From NCBI RefSeq assembly GCF_051235805.1, contig NZ_JBPNXV010000001.1, positions 1,971,186-2,035,185 on the forward strand: a stretch of 64,000 bases of DNA, given 5' to 3'. Positions within the stretch are counted from its first letter, which is position 1. Each line of letters opens with the position of its first letter. The translations under genes were made by a program, and so were the position numbers. Under the pieces are notes generated by a model. The model saw nothing but the letters and a program-made list of their open reading frames with translations, did not search any database and was not told the DNA's origin. Source of the stretch: Pseudothermotoga_B sp051235805 (GTDB lineage: Bacteria; Thermotogota; Thermotogae; Thermotogales; DSM-5069). Of this stretch, positions 1 through 8,893 are shown one piece after another.

Positions 1-134
1 AAGGCTACGAACTTGCAAAACTGGACATCTCTCAGGTGGTGGAAAGACTGAAAAGAGAACTCGACATAGTCTGTATAGATGTGAACAAAGAAGAAAACCA
101 GCTGTGTGAGGTTCTTTCAAAGTGGTGTGAATGA
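1..134 (+). CDS. C-terminal end of an unidentified protein (partial)
   Basis: The window opens inside a gene. The third frame is open from base 3 and gives 43 residues ending SKWCE before a TGA at 132-134. It is hydrophilic and looks like the helical C-terminus of a cytoplasmic protein. The stop overlaps the ATG of the next gene in an ATGA arrangement, so the two are translationally coupled and probably belong to one operon. The fragment is too short for me to assign a family. Confidence 0.6.
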   Translation, partial: GYELAKLDISQVVERLKRELDIVCIDVNKEENQLCEVLSKWCE

Positions 135-1240
135 AGAACATCTACGATCTGCCAACACCAGCTTTTCTCGTTGATGTCGATGTGATGCTCCAAAACATAA
201 AAGAAATGGCAAAACTTTGTGAGCAAAACGGCAAAGAACTCTGGCCCATGGTAAAAACTCACAAAAGTGTTGCCATTGCAAAGATTCAACACGAACACGG
301 CGCGAAGGGCTTTTTGGTTGGTACAGTTTACGAGGCAGAAAGATTGGTCGAAAACGGTTTTGAAAAGATCATGATCGCCTATCCTTTAGCAAACCCAAGA
401 AACATCGAACGAGTTATCTCACTGGCGAAGAAGGCAAGAATTGTATTGTGTTTCGATAGCTATGATTCTGCAGAGCTGGTGAACAAGCTTTGTAAAGGTA
501 TTGAACTGGAGTACTTGGTTAAGATCGACAGCGGCTTGCACAGATTTGGTGTTCCGCCACTCGAGTCTGCAAAGTTAGTCGATCGTTTGCACAGATTCAG
601 AAATTTCCTCTTCAGAGGTATTGCCACACACCCTGGTCATGCATACACCAAAAGAAATATAGAAGAGCTCAAAGAGGTGGCAAAGCAAGAGTGCAGATCA
701 ATGCAAGACGCAAGAGAAAATCTTCAAGCCAATGGCTATGAATCACAGATAGTCGCGACTGGCTGCACACCCACAGTTAGATTAATCGTATCGTGCAGAG
801 ATATAAACACATTCAGACCTGGGAACTATGTTTTTTACGATGCAACACAAGTAGCTTTGGGGGTTGTTACTGTTGAAAGATGCGCACTCACAGTCTTGGG
901 AACGATACTTTCTCACCCGCGTGAGGATTTGTATATAATCGATGTTGGAAGCAAATCACTTGGTTTGGACAAGGGCGCTCACGGTGTGACTTTGATGAAC
1001 GGTTATGGCATTATCAAAGATCATCCTGAACTTATCGTCGAATCGCTGTCTGAAGAGGTTGGAAAGATAAGAATCCTTGGAAAAAGTTCACTCAAGATAG
1101 GCGATAAAGTTCAGATAATACCTAACCACGCCTGCAGTTGTGTGAATATGACCAGCTTTCTTATCGCTCACAGCAGAGATGTTGTGCAAGGAGTAATCTT
1201 GGTAGATGCGCGTGGGTCTTTTATGGTCAATATGATTTAG
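131..1240 (+). CDS. D-threonine aldolase / D-serine dehydratase-like PLP enzyme
   Basis: A 369-residue cytoplasmic enzyme of the fold-type III (alanine racemase-like) PLP family. The N-terminal TIM barrel carries VKTHK near residue 42, whose lysine is the expected Schiff-base residue. The C-terminal beta domain ends with PNHACSCVN, matching the His/Cys metal-binding motif of D-threonine aldolase and eukaryotic-type D-serine dehydratase. Members cleave or deaminate D-hydroxy amino acids and need a divalent metal. The length is normal for the family. The ATG overlaps the upstream stop. Neighbours do not tell which D-amino acid is used. The family call is firm; the substrate is not. Confidence 0.82.
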   Translation: MKNIYDLPTPAFLVDVDVMLQNIKEMAKLCEQNGKELWPMVKTHKSVAIAKIQHEHGAKGFLVGTVYEAERLVENGFEKIMIAYPLANPRNIERVISLAKKARIVLCFDSYDSAELVNKLCKGIELEYLVKIDSGLHRFGVPPLESAKLVDRLHRFRNFLFRGIATHPGHAYTKRNIEELKEVAKQECRSMQDARENLQANGYESQIVATGCTPTVRLIVSCRDINTFRPGNYVFYDATQVALGVVTVERCALTVLGTILSHPREDLYIIDVGSKSLGLDKGAHGVTLMNGYGIIKDHPELIVESLSEEVGKIRILGKSSLKIGDKVQIIPNHACSCVNMTSFLIAHSRDVVQGVILVDARGSFMVNMI

Positions 1241-1262
1241 CAACTCTGCACAAGGGGTGATC

Positions 1263-3896
1263 GTGTTGAAAGATTTTTACAGAATGAAGGCTGAGGATCT
1301 TTGCAAAGAACTTCAAACGGATATTCAAAACGGTTTGACAACCCAAGAAGCCAAACAAAGATTTGAGAAGTATGGACCGAATGAACTTGCCCAGCGAAAG
1401 AGAAGAACGATTTGGCAGATGTTTTTCTCTCAGTTCACCGATTTTTTGATAATAATCTTGCTCGCCGCTGCTGCTGTTTCGATCCTGGTCGGTGAAGGAG
1501 TCGATGCAATCCTCATAATGATCATAGTTGTTCTCAACGCCACACTGAGCACTATACAAGAATCGAAGGCTGAAAAATCTCTACAGTTGCTCAAGAAGAT
1601 GGCAGCGCCTATGGCAAAGGTGATACGCGATGGCATCGTTCAAACAATCTCGTCGAGGGAGATTGTACCTGGGGACATCGTTTTACTCGAGACAGGTAAT
1701 TACGTACCTGCAGATGCAAGATTAATAGAAGCTGTGAATCTTTCCTTGAGCGAAGCGGCTTTGACAGGTGAATCTCAACCAGTGGAGAAGATCACCGATG
1801 TCATCGACAAAGATAAACTACCCATAGGCGATAGGATCAACATGGTTTACTCAGGAACGATCGTTAGCAGAGGCAGAGGAAAGGCAGTAGTGACATCTAC
1901 AGGCAATGAAACGGAACTTGGCAAGATAGCGAAGATGCTCTCAGAGATGGAAGAAGAAGAAACACCTTTACAGAAAAATTTAGAAAAACTCGGAAAACAA
2001 ATCGGTGTGATAGTCCTTGCTATCTGTGCGATAGTCTTCGTCGTTGGAATACTCGAAGGAAATCCACTTCTTGAGATGTTTCTCACGGCGGTGAGTTTGG
2101 CTGTCGCCGCAGTTCCAGAAGGACTTCCAGCGGTAGTTACCATAGTCTTGGCGCTGGGCATGTACAACATGGTAAAGCGTCATGCAGTGATAAGAAGACT
2201 TCAAGCCGTTGAAGCACTTGGTTCAGTCAATGTGATATGTTCTGATAAAACTGGTACACTGACGAAAAACGAAATGACAGTTGTGAAATACTACTTACAT
2301 CCATCTGAGTTCTTTGAACACGAGAAAGCAAAGCAAAACTACTCTAAAAGTATGAACCTTCTTCTGACAGGTGCAACTCTTTGTAACGATGCTTTCATCA
2401 CCTCAAAAGACGGCAAGAGAGTTACATCGGGAGATCCAACAGAAATAGCCCTCGCTGTTGCGGCTTTTGACTTTGGAATTGAAAAAGAAAAGCTCGAGGA
2501 AAAGATGCCGCGCATTCACGAAATACCGTTTGACTCAGACAGAAAGATGATGACAACAGTTCACAGAGACCAAAACACGATCTTGTCCTTCACAAAAGGT
2601 GCTCCTGATATAGTGGTGAAAAACTGTACAAAATACTTTACTAAGGATGGACAGACAAAACCGCTTTCTGAAAAGGACAAAGAAGAGATCTTGTCCTTTA
2701 ACACCCAAATGGCACAAGAAGGACTAAGGGTACTCGCGGTTGCTTACAAAGAACTACGAGATGAAAACTTCGCTGATTTGGAGAACGACATGGTCTTTCT
2801 GGGATTGATGGGGATGATCGACCCACCCAGACCCGAGGTGAAAGATGCTCTGGAGAAATGTCGCAGTGCGGGCATAAAGGTCATCATGATCACCGGTGAT
2901 CACAAGGTAACCGCTCAAACGATTGCAAAAGAGTTAAGTATCTTGGATCAAAAGGGCTTAGTCTTGACAGGTAGTGAACTGATCGAGATGGACGTTGAAA
3001 AACTGGTTGAGGTTGTTGAAAGTGTAGAAGTGTACGCAAGGGTTTCACCCAGTGACAAACTCAAGATTGTAGAAGCCCTCAAAAAGAGAGGAAGAATCGT
3101 TGCCATGACTGGTGATGGTGTCAACGATGCACCAGCGCTCAAGAAGGCTGACATAGGTGTAGCAATGGGCATCACTGGAACGGACGTGTCAAAGGACGCC
3201 TCGGACATGGTTCTTACAGACGACAATTTTGCAAGCATCGTATCTGCAGTCGAAGAGGGAAGAAAGATCTTTGACAACATCAGAAAGGTTGTCTATTATC
3301 TTTTATCTTGCAACATCAGTGAGGTCGCCACGATTTTCATCTCCATTCTGCTGAGGCTTCCATTACCCCTTATACCGGTTCAAATTCTTTGGATGAACTT
3401 GGTGACCGATGGTTTACCAGCCCTCGCACTCGGTGTTGAACCGGCAGAACCAGATGTGATGCAAAGACCTCCGAGAGATCCAAAAGAAGGAATAATGAGC
3501 CCATTCGTGATGAAGCGCATATTCATTGGTGGGCTATTTCTATCTGTCTTGACACTCTTTGTCTACGGTTGGGCTCTGCTGGAACATGATAACATAGAAC
3601 TCCTCAGAACGATGGTCTTTTTCACGCTCTGTACTGGACAGTTGTTCCACGCACTGAACTCGAAATCTTTGAAACACTCCTTGTTCAAAGTGGGAATTAC
3701 AAACAACCCAAGACTGATCTTGGCAAGCGTGGTCTCTTTCGTGATGTTGTTGGGAGTCGTATACATTCCGGCACTTCAGAAAGTCTTTGGAACAACAACC
3801 TTAGCTGGTCACCAACTTGTGGTGAGTTTCTTAGCTGCAGCTATGATTATCCCGTTGTTTGAAATGGTGAAACTCTTTAGCTCAAAGAAGAAATAA
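1263..3896 (+). CDS. P-type Ca2+-transporting ATPase (P2A, SERCA/PacL-like)
   Basis: An integral membrane cation pump of about 877 residues. Visible in order: N-terminal cation-ATPase domain, TGES of the actuator near residue 170, PEGLPA in TM4, the phosphorylated Asp in DKTGTLT near residue 328, the nucleotide-binding domain, GDGVNDAP, then TM5 with NISE and TM6 with NLVTDG. The combination of TM4 Glu, TM5 Asn/Glu and TM6 Asn/Thr/Asp reproduces both SERCA Ca2+ sites, so Ca2+ export is the best guess. Mn2+ is possible and Na+/K+ less likely. The ribosome site AAGGGGTGATC at 1252-1262 suits GTG 1263 or TTG 1266; GTG 1257 lies inside it. The gene follows the PLP enzyme by about 20 bases. Confidence 0.9.
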   Translation: MLKDFYRMKAEDLCKELQTDIQNGLTTQEAKQRFEKYGPNELAQRKRRTIWQMFFSQFTDFLIIILLAAAAVSILVGEGVDAILIMIIVVLNATLSTIQESKAEKSLQLLKKMAAPMAKVIRDGIVQTISSREIVPGDIVLLETGNYVPADARLIEAVNLSLSEAALTGESQPVEKITDVIDKDKLPIGDRINMVYSGTIVSRGRGKAVVTSTGNETELGKIAKMLSEMEEEETPLQKNLEKLGKQIGVIVLAICAIVFVVGILEGNPLLEMFLTAVSLAVAAVPEGLPAVVTIVLALGMYNMVKRHAVIRRLQAVEALGSVNVICSDKTGTLTKNEMTVVKYYLHPSEFFEHEKAKQNYSKSMNLLLTGATLCNDAFITSKDGKRVTSGDPTEIALAVAAFDFGIEKEKLEEKMPRIHEIPFDSDRKMMTTVHRDQNTILSFTKGAPDIVVKNCTKYFTKDGQTKPLSEKDKEEILSFNTQMAQEGLRVLAVAYKELRDENFADLENDMVFLGLMGMIDPPRPEVKDALEKCRSAGIKVIMITGDHKVTAQTIAKELSILDQKGLVLTGSELIEMDVEKLVEVVESVEVYARVSPSDKLKIVEALKKRGRIVAMTGDGVNDAPALKKADIGVAMGITGTDVSKDASDMVLTDDNFASIVSAVEEGRKIFDNIRKVVYYLLSCNISEVATIFISILLRLPLPLIPVQILWMNLVTDGLPALALGVEPAEPDVMQRPPRDPKEGIMSPFVMKRIFIGGLFLSVLTLFVYGWALLEHDNIELLRTMVFFTLCTGQLFHALNSKSLKHSLFKVGITNNPRLILASVVSFVMLLGVVYIPALQKVFGTTTLAGHQLVVSFLAAAMIIPLFEMVKLFSSKKK

Positions 3897-4038
3897 AATA
3901 GAACCCCTTCATTTGACAGCATGATGAACTTTGCCGAATAAGATGCCAAGGTTGTCTTGAGTGCAGTTCTTGTCTGCTGTGTTTATTGCTGTTTTTCTGT
4001 TTGTTTGAGTCTTCACGAGAACTCTCTGGCTGGAAGCC

Positions 4039-4054
4039 CACGAATTTATTCGTG
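4039..4054. repeat. Left subterminal hairpin of the IS605-like element
   Basis: CACGAAT, a two-base loop and ATTCGTG form a perfect 7-bp inverted repeat. It sits just before the tnpB remnant and its context (AGCCCACGA) mirrors that of the right-end hairpin. Confidence 0.5.
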
Positions 4055-4089
4055 ATGGAAAGCCAATTAATATCCAGTAGACATTAGTT

Positions 4090-4705
4090 ATGCACTTGTG
4101 TTATCGGACGATCAGAAAGAAATATGGACTTCAGGCGAATCTCGTTATACGAGCAATTGCAAGAGTATCTGAGTTGTTCCACTATGAGCCTTGATGCTGA
4201 AACTTTCTGTTTCATTGAAAAGAAAGAGGAGGTATACATCTCTACCATAGCTGGCAGATTAAAACTTAAACTTGATACCGGGAACTTTCAGAGGGGACTT
4301 CTTTCAGGATAAAAACCTACATCTGTTACACTATGCTACAGCAAGAGAACTAGAGAGTTTTACATAAGCATCGTAGTTAATCGTGAAGCTCCCATTCCTC
4401 TACTAACAGGTAACGTGATTGGTGTAGATCATGGGATATATAATCTTGCGACTACATCTAATGTGGATCCCAAGCATACGAGTCAGCGCTGTCCCAGATG
4501 CGGATTGGTTTCAAGTAAGAATCGTAAGGGGCACTTGTTTAGGTGTAAATCCTGTGGTTATGCATCCAATGCAGATATAGTTGCCGCAGTCAACAACAAG
4601 CAGGTGTATTTGAACACGCTACTTGATGGGCATCAGTCAACATGCCCTGAAGCACCAGCCTCTGTGGTTAGGTGCAAGCCTACGACTTCAGTCGTAGGTG
4701 GTTGA
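4090..4705 (+). pseudogene. tnpB (IS605 OrfB / RNA-guided nuclease ancestor), broken
   Basis: Remnant of TnpB. From ATG 4090 the frame reads a typical N-terminal segment (YGLQANLVIRAIARVSE). A frameshift near 4170 moves it to the frame giving MSLDAETFCFIEKKEEVYIS. A TAA at 4310-4312 interrupts that frame, which then continues unchanged as VIGVDHGIYNLATT. The central part with the second catalytic acidic residue is deleted, because TTSN is joined directly to VDPKHTSQRCPRCG. The C-terminal zinc ribbon (CPRCG, then CKSCG) and NADIVAAVNN survive up to the stop at 4703-4705. It has at least one frameshift, one nonsense change and one internal deletion, so it is inactive. Confidence 0.8.
4679..4698 (+). 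repeat. Right-end hairpin of IS605-like element
   Basis: CCTACGACT, TC, AGTCGTAGG is a perfect 9-bp stem at the very end of the tnpB remnant, followed by TGGTTGAC. In intact relatives this part is both the transposon right end and the 3' scaffold of the omega (guide) RNA overlapping tnpB. Whether any RNA is still made cannot be seen. Confidence 0.6.
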
Positions 4706-4717
4706 CGCTTCAGCTTC

Positions 4718-5247
4718 CGTTGTAGCTTTCTATACTTGCTCGAGTCTGTCTTCTTTTTGGACATCTTACGCTGGATTTTCTTCAATGGTCACTTTCTTCT
4801 ATCCTCCACTTGGTTTTGATACTACTGGATAATACTAATCCATTCGGTTTGAAATCTATACCAACTGGATTATTGAATGCATTGTAACTTCGATGCTTTA
4901 GATTCCCGTGTTTGTCTTTTCTTGTTTGCAAAACTTTAATAGACGAACCTTTATCTATGTAGCAAGTTACGTGTAGGTATATACCGCTCGGTTTTCTTAC
5001 AATCTCTGCTTTGGCTATCTCGCAATCTTTCGGTATCTGGTTTGCTCCTAAGGCTCTGGTCGTTGATTATGAAGTTATAGAACTAGTTGTCTTGGTTGAA
5101 CAAGGAGAGTAGCTTGTTTTTCATTGAATCTGATAGGCTGATCGATGAAATTTTGAGCTCGAATACGACAGGTATTTGGTTTTATTTTCGATGCTCAGTT
5201 TCCAGGATTTTCTCTCGAACTACTTGTACTTTTTCCGATCGTATCAC
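4718..5247 (-). pseudogene. Second tnpB remnant (different subfamily), opposite strand
   Basis: On the minus strand a GTG at 5247 opens a frame beginning MIRSEKVQVVREKIL. Two in-frame stops follow (after EHRK and after LFNQDN), with recognisable TnpB text in between and beyond, such as SMKNKLLSLFNQ. A frameshift near 5030 leads to AEIVRKPSGIYLHVTCYID and NPVGIDFKPNGLVLS, the RuvC-like motif around the first catalytic Asp (GIDFKPN). The frame stops soon after and the C-terminal half is absent, so the gene is truncated next to the right end of the neighbouring element. It is not the same subfamily as the plus-strand copy. Confidence 0.65.
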
Positions 5248-5364
5248 CGTATGTTTAATCAACTAAACACAGCTATATTATACCGCCCATATCTACTTTA
5301 ATGTGTGTCTATGCTCCATTCCTGACAATCTCCTGAACGGGATGGAATTCTCAGTAGCCCAAGG

Positions 5365-5499
5365 CTAACTTCCATAAAAAGCACTTACTCTATGGCTACA
5401 GAGGTGCGCCTTGTAATTCACACCTCCAGCTGGTGCCAATCGAACTTCCGCCTGAACTTGTCCAAGATATCTTTTGTACATGTTTATCGCTCGCAGTCT
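5365..5499 (-). pseudogene. Possible TnpB C-terminal tail fragment
   Basis: A minus-strand stretch reads RAINMYKRYLGQVQAEV, then APAGGVNYKAH, and ends at a TAG at 5365-5367. The AINxYKRYLG text resembles the helix after the last zinc-ribbon cysteine pair of TnpB proteins. The cysteines are not in frame, so this is at best a tail fragment. Assignment is tentative. Confidence 0.35.
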
Positions 5500-5630
5500 T
5501 TATGATATCTAAAAATGCGCACGTCTTGTTCGTGGAACTTTCTGGATGATGCATTTAAAGCATCAAGATATGAATTTTCGCTGCAGGTTTCCCATGATAT
5601 AATTGTTTGACGAATATGCCAAATCAGAAA

Positions 5631-6064
5631 GAAGGAGGAGGAGACTAAGAAGAAGGTTACAAACCATATAGTCAAGCTGTTACTATTAGTGGAGTATTTT
5701 TGTTCTTGATTACGCTTTTAGGTGGGTATAACAGTCAATACAGCCTCCATATTTGCAAATGGGTAGATTACATACCTGAAGAAGTAATTAAAGAATTTGA
5801 ATGAAGAATACAATAGTATGTTTATACTAAAAGATGCCAATAACAAAGAAGTTGCGTACAATTTTCTCGATTTCATAATAAGATCGGAAATCGCTGCAAA
5901 GATATCCGGTTATTTGATGATTCCATCTCCTATAGCAGGAGCTGCTAAGTACAAAGAAGTTGAACCAGTTTATACTTTAAGAACTTTCAAATTGCGAGAT
6001 AATCGACTACCTTGGGAAGGATATTGACCTCTACAACAAAGCGCGGGAAGAAATAATTAAGTAG
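5631..6064 (+). pseudogene. potD-like spermidine/putrescine-binding protein, internally deleted
   Basis: Remains of a periplasmic polyamine-binding protein. After a strong ribosome site at 5631-5642 (AAGGAGGAGGAG), the sequence encodes a hydrophobic signal segment (VFLFLITLLGG) followed by WVDYIPEEVIKEFE, a typical PotD N-terminus. A TGA at 5802-5804 ends this frame. It is directly joined to the PotD C-terminus in another frame (SMFILKDANNKEVAYNFLDF, then SGYLMIPSPIAGAA). A further frameshift near 6005-6010 leads to YLGKDIDLYNKAREEIIK and a TAG at 6062-6064. About two thirds of the protein is missing, the start codon is unclear, and the permease and ATPase genes are not beside it. Confidence 0.7.
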
Positions 6065-6109
6065 TCGTCAATAGCATCCAACAAACTGAAAAGGAGTGCA
6101 TTTATTAAC

Positions 6110-7351
6110 ATGTTTGGAAAAATTATTATCGGTGATAGCAGAAATATGTCTGAATTAATTGAAGAGTCAATGGATTTAATAGTTACGTCACCACCTTATT
6201 GGCATATAAAGGACTATGGTGTGAAAAATCAGATAGGCTATGGACAGACACTGCATGAGTATCTAAAAGATCTTTATCGCGTATGGAAAGAAAGTTTTAG
6301 AGTACTGAAAAAGGGACGTAGACTATGCATTAATATCGGAGATCAATTTGCACGTTCAATAGTATACGGGAGATACAAAATCATTCCCTTACACGCTGAA
6401 ATTATAGCTCAGTGTGAGGATATCGGATTTGATTATATGGGAGCAATCATATGGCAGAAAAAGACAACCATGAACACCAGTGGTGGTGCAAATGTAATGG
6501 GCTCTTATCCATATCCACCAAATGGAATGATAGAGATCGACTACGAATACATTCTCATATTTAAAAAACCTGGAAATTCAATACAAACAGCCCCTGAGAA
6601 CAAAGAAAGTTCTATACTCACCAAGGATGAATGGAAAGAATACTTCAGTGGTCATTGGTATTTCAAAGGCGAAAAACAAACCGATCACGAAGCTATGTTC
6701 CCTGAAGAACTTCCATACAGACTTATCAGGATGTTTTCATTTACCCAGGATACTGTTTTGGATCCGTTTCTTGGAAGCGGAACAACCATGAAAGTAGCTT
6801 TGAACCTTAATAGAAACTGTATAGGATATGAAATTAATCCCAAATTCTTGGATCTTATAAAAAAGAAGATAAGTGGTGTTAACAGCTCGCTGTTCCACGA
6901 GATCAAAATTGTGGTAAGACAAGATGAATCAATTGACCAAGATGCTCAAGATGTTCCCTATAAGCCAAGAATAAAAGATGCAGCTCCTGTCATAGAACCA
7001 AAATTAGTTGAGACATCCAAAAACCAGTGCTTAAAAGCTTCTGAGATTATATCCCCAGACACTCTTGTTCTGAGCAATGGCTTAATCGTCAAGTTTCTTG
7101 GGGTAAAAATTAAAAAAGATAAAGAAAGTGACGTAATCGAGTATTTAAAAAAATATGTTTTGAACAAAGAAGTTCTTCTAAATTATGATACATCTTCCCG
7201 AGTTAAGGAAAACGCCGTGGAAGCTTATGTATATTTGAAAAACAAAATCTTTATTAATCGGTACTTGATAAAAAGCGGATTAGCATCTGCAGATAAGACG
7301 AGAGTACACAAGTATAGAAAAGAGTTTGAAAAATTGGAAGCGGAGGCTTGA
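6110..7351 (+). CDS. Type II DNA methyltransferase (beta class, probably N4-cytosine) with SNase-like C-terminal domain
   Basis: A 413-residue cytoplasmic modification enzyme. The catalytic motif SPPYW lies at residues 27-31 and precedes the AdoMet-binding motif DPFLGSGTT at 218-226, which is the beta-class order. SPPY rather than DPPY favours N4-cytosine over N6-adenine. The methyltransferase core ends near residue 255. Residues about 310-405 form an extra domain reminiscent of staphylococcal nuclease (NGLIVKFLGVKI, AYVYLKNKIFINRYLIKSGL, KEFEKLEAEA). The positions expected for the nuclease Arg/Glu/Arg triad are Lys or hydrophobic, so it is probably not a nuclease. The next gene is an MjaI-like endonuclease, so the pair should recognise and protect the same site, predicted CTAG. 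The gene sits in an AT-rich, insertion-sequence-scarred island. Confidence 0.85.
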   Translation: MFGKIIIGDSRNMSELIEESMDLIVTSPPYWHIKDYGVKNQIGYGQTLHEYLKDLYRVWKESFRVLKKGRRLCINIGDQFARSIVYGRYKIIPLHAEIIAQCEDIGFDYMGAIIWQKKTTMNTSGGANVMGSYPYPPNGMIEIDYEYILIFKKPGNSIQTAPENKESSILTKDEWKEYFSGHWYFKGEKQTDHEAMFPEELPYRLIRMFSFTQDTVLDPFLGSGTTMKVALNLNRNCIGYEINPKFLDLIKKKISGVNSSLFHEIKIVVRQDESIDQDAQDVPYKPRIKDAAPVIEPKLVETSKNQCLKASEIISPDTLVLSNGLIVKFLGVKIKKDKESDVIEYLKKYVLNKEVLLNYDTSSRVKENAVEAYVYLKNKIFINRYLIKSGLASADKTRVHKYRKEFEKLEAEA

Positions 7352-7353
7352 AA

Positions 7354-8034
7354 ATGAGCAAAGAATGGATTTTGAACATGGCAACAAACCGCTGGGGATT
7401 AAATAAAAAGGACAAAGTGGGACCTGTTGCAAAGTGGATTAGAGAAGCTGCACCAAAAACCATTCGTGATTGGGAGAAGTATTATTATAATAAACTTAAG
7501 GAAGAAATCCTCGAGCCGAAAAAGCTACCATTTGAAAATCCTCAAGACTACTTAGAGAACTTAGGAAGAAAACTTTATGTAAAGATAAGTGAAGTGATTA
7601 AAGCTGAGATTTGCGAAGTTAGTGATGAAGACTGTATACAATATATCAAAGAATTAGTTCTCAGCAGGACTTTCAAAGGTTACTTAACCGAAAAGGAAAC
7701 AATATTCGAACATTTGGACAAGAAGCTAAACATTAAAATCTTGCCAGCGCCTGATCAATGGGATAGAACTTATAACGTTGACTTCTACATTCAAGTTGGA
7801 AACAAATATATTGGCTTGCAAATCAAACCCATAAGCTACGAACATACACCAGAAATACATAAATGGCTTCAGTGGCTTTCAGACTCGCATGAAAAGTTCC
7901 ATAAGAAATACGGTGGTAAAGTTTTTGTTATATTTTCATACAAGGATAAAAATGGAAGAAAGATAATTCACGATGAAGAAAATGTACTAAAGCAAATTCG
8001 TGAAGAAATTGAAAGACTAAATAGTAGCGGATAA
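7354..8034 (+). CDS. MjaI-family type II restriction endonuclease
   Basis: A 226-residue protein. The N-terminal text WILNMATNRWGLN and KVGPVAKWIR is the signature I associate with R.MjaI (Pfam RE_MjaI), which cuts CTAG. The likely nuclease core is VDFYIQVGNKYIGLQIK around residues 155-170, a PD-(D/E)xK variant with Asp, then Gln-x-Lys. ATG 7354 has GGAGG at 7342-7346 at good spacing; the TTG at 7348 is too close to it. The gene starts 2 bases after the methyltransferase stop, so the pair is translationally coupled. No controller (C) protein gene is seen. Confidence 0.8.
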   Translation: MSKEWILNMATNRWGLNKKDKVGPVAKWIREAAPKTIRDWEKYYYNKLKEEILEPKKLPFENPQDYLENLGRKLYVKISEVIKAEICEVSDEDCIQYIKELVLSRTFKGYLTEKETIFEHLDKKLNIKILPAPDQWDRTYNVDFYIQVGNKYIGLQIKPISYEHTPEIHKWLQWLSDSHEKFHKKYGGKVFVIFSYKDKNGRKIIHDEENVLKQIREEIERLNSSG

Positions 8035-8039
8035 TTTCA

Positions 8040-8590
8040 AAAAGATGCGATTTGAAATGCTAAGTATTTTCAAGGGCAGGTTGATGTTGTTCTACAAAGT
8101 TGCGAATTCGTTCAATATTTTAAAGACATTGAGCAGATGCTTAATAAGGCGAAAAATTCTTTTCCAGATTCGGCCCTTTAATCAATACTTGTCAAGGTTG
8201 CAGTTGTAAACTCACTCTACAACACAGATATCTTTCGAGTATACGTATGGGATATCGTATTTCGGAAGTTATCGCACGGGATGGTATTGTTGTTGAACCT
8301 GAATTTGTAGATGAATTGTCCGTTGTTTTCTCGAAAAGCAATGTGACTAAGGGAAAGAAAATATTACATCAGTTTCGCTTCAGCTTTGCACATATTTTTT
8401 AAGCGAAAAGCGCCAAATTTCCAATTCCTTTATAGCCCGCATGATTGGATACCATGTACATGAAGAATCTAAGGGGGACAAGAAAGACACCACGTACAGC
8501 GATTTATGCCGTGATTTCCAAATGCTTCTGAATCCGGTTGATTTCAAGACTTTGGCAATCCAGAAAGTCCGTAGAAAGCCATAACCTTTA
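8040..8590 (+). pseudogene. Decayed unidentified coding region downstream of the R-M pair
   Basis: Several plus-strand frames read as protein-like pieces that line up in order but are separated by stops and shifts: QMLNKAKNSFPDSAL, VVNSLYNTDIFRVY, YRISEVIARDGIVVEPEFVD, and then SFIARMIGYHVHEESKG and DLCRDFQMLLNPVDFKTL ending at a TAA near 8584. This suggests one gene of about 170 residues with several frameshifts, probably an accessory of the R-M island. An uninterrupted 104-codon minus-strand frame (8380-8694) overlaps part of it and cannot be fully excluded as the real gene. I do not recognise the family. Confidence 0.35.
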
Positions 8591-8893
8591 GGCAGGATTT
8601 TGAAAACGTTAACTATATCCTCCAGTGTGAATCGTTCTTTCTTTCCAAAAGCAACAAAGAGATTTCCAATCCTTCCATAATGACAAACAATCAACCCTTA
8701 GAAACCCGGACCTAACCTTCAAACGTCATCCAGAGAAAAGAGTTCTCTTCCTTGAAGACTTTGTACGAAACCTGAGATATATCAATGTTTTTTATCGGGA
8801 TGGTTTCAGACATGTTAGAACCCGATAGATTTGAAATAATGGGTTGGTGCGCAAGTAGAACCAAATTTGTAAGAAAAAGTCAGGCTCCACGCT

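Larger units (their letters stand above)
4034..4708 (+). mobile_element. Decayed IS200/IS605-type (IS1341-like) element with TnpB remnant
   Basis: An element of about 0.67 kb whose ends are marked by two short hairpins of similar sequence (AGCC followed by a palindrome): CACGAATTTATTCGTG at 4039-4054 and CCTACGACTTCAGTCGTAGG at 4679-4698. Subterminal palindromes are what HUH transposases recognise in this family. Only a broken tnpB lies between them, and there is no tnpA, so the copy cannot move by itself. The exact outer boundaries are inferred. Confidence 0.6.

Noticed and set aside
5484..5675. 63-codon minus-strand frame with a hydrophobic start
   Set aside because: It is antisense to the signal-peptide region of the potD remnant, so the hydrophobic stretch is a shadow.
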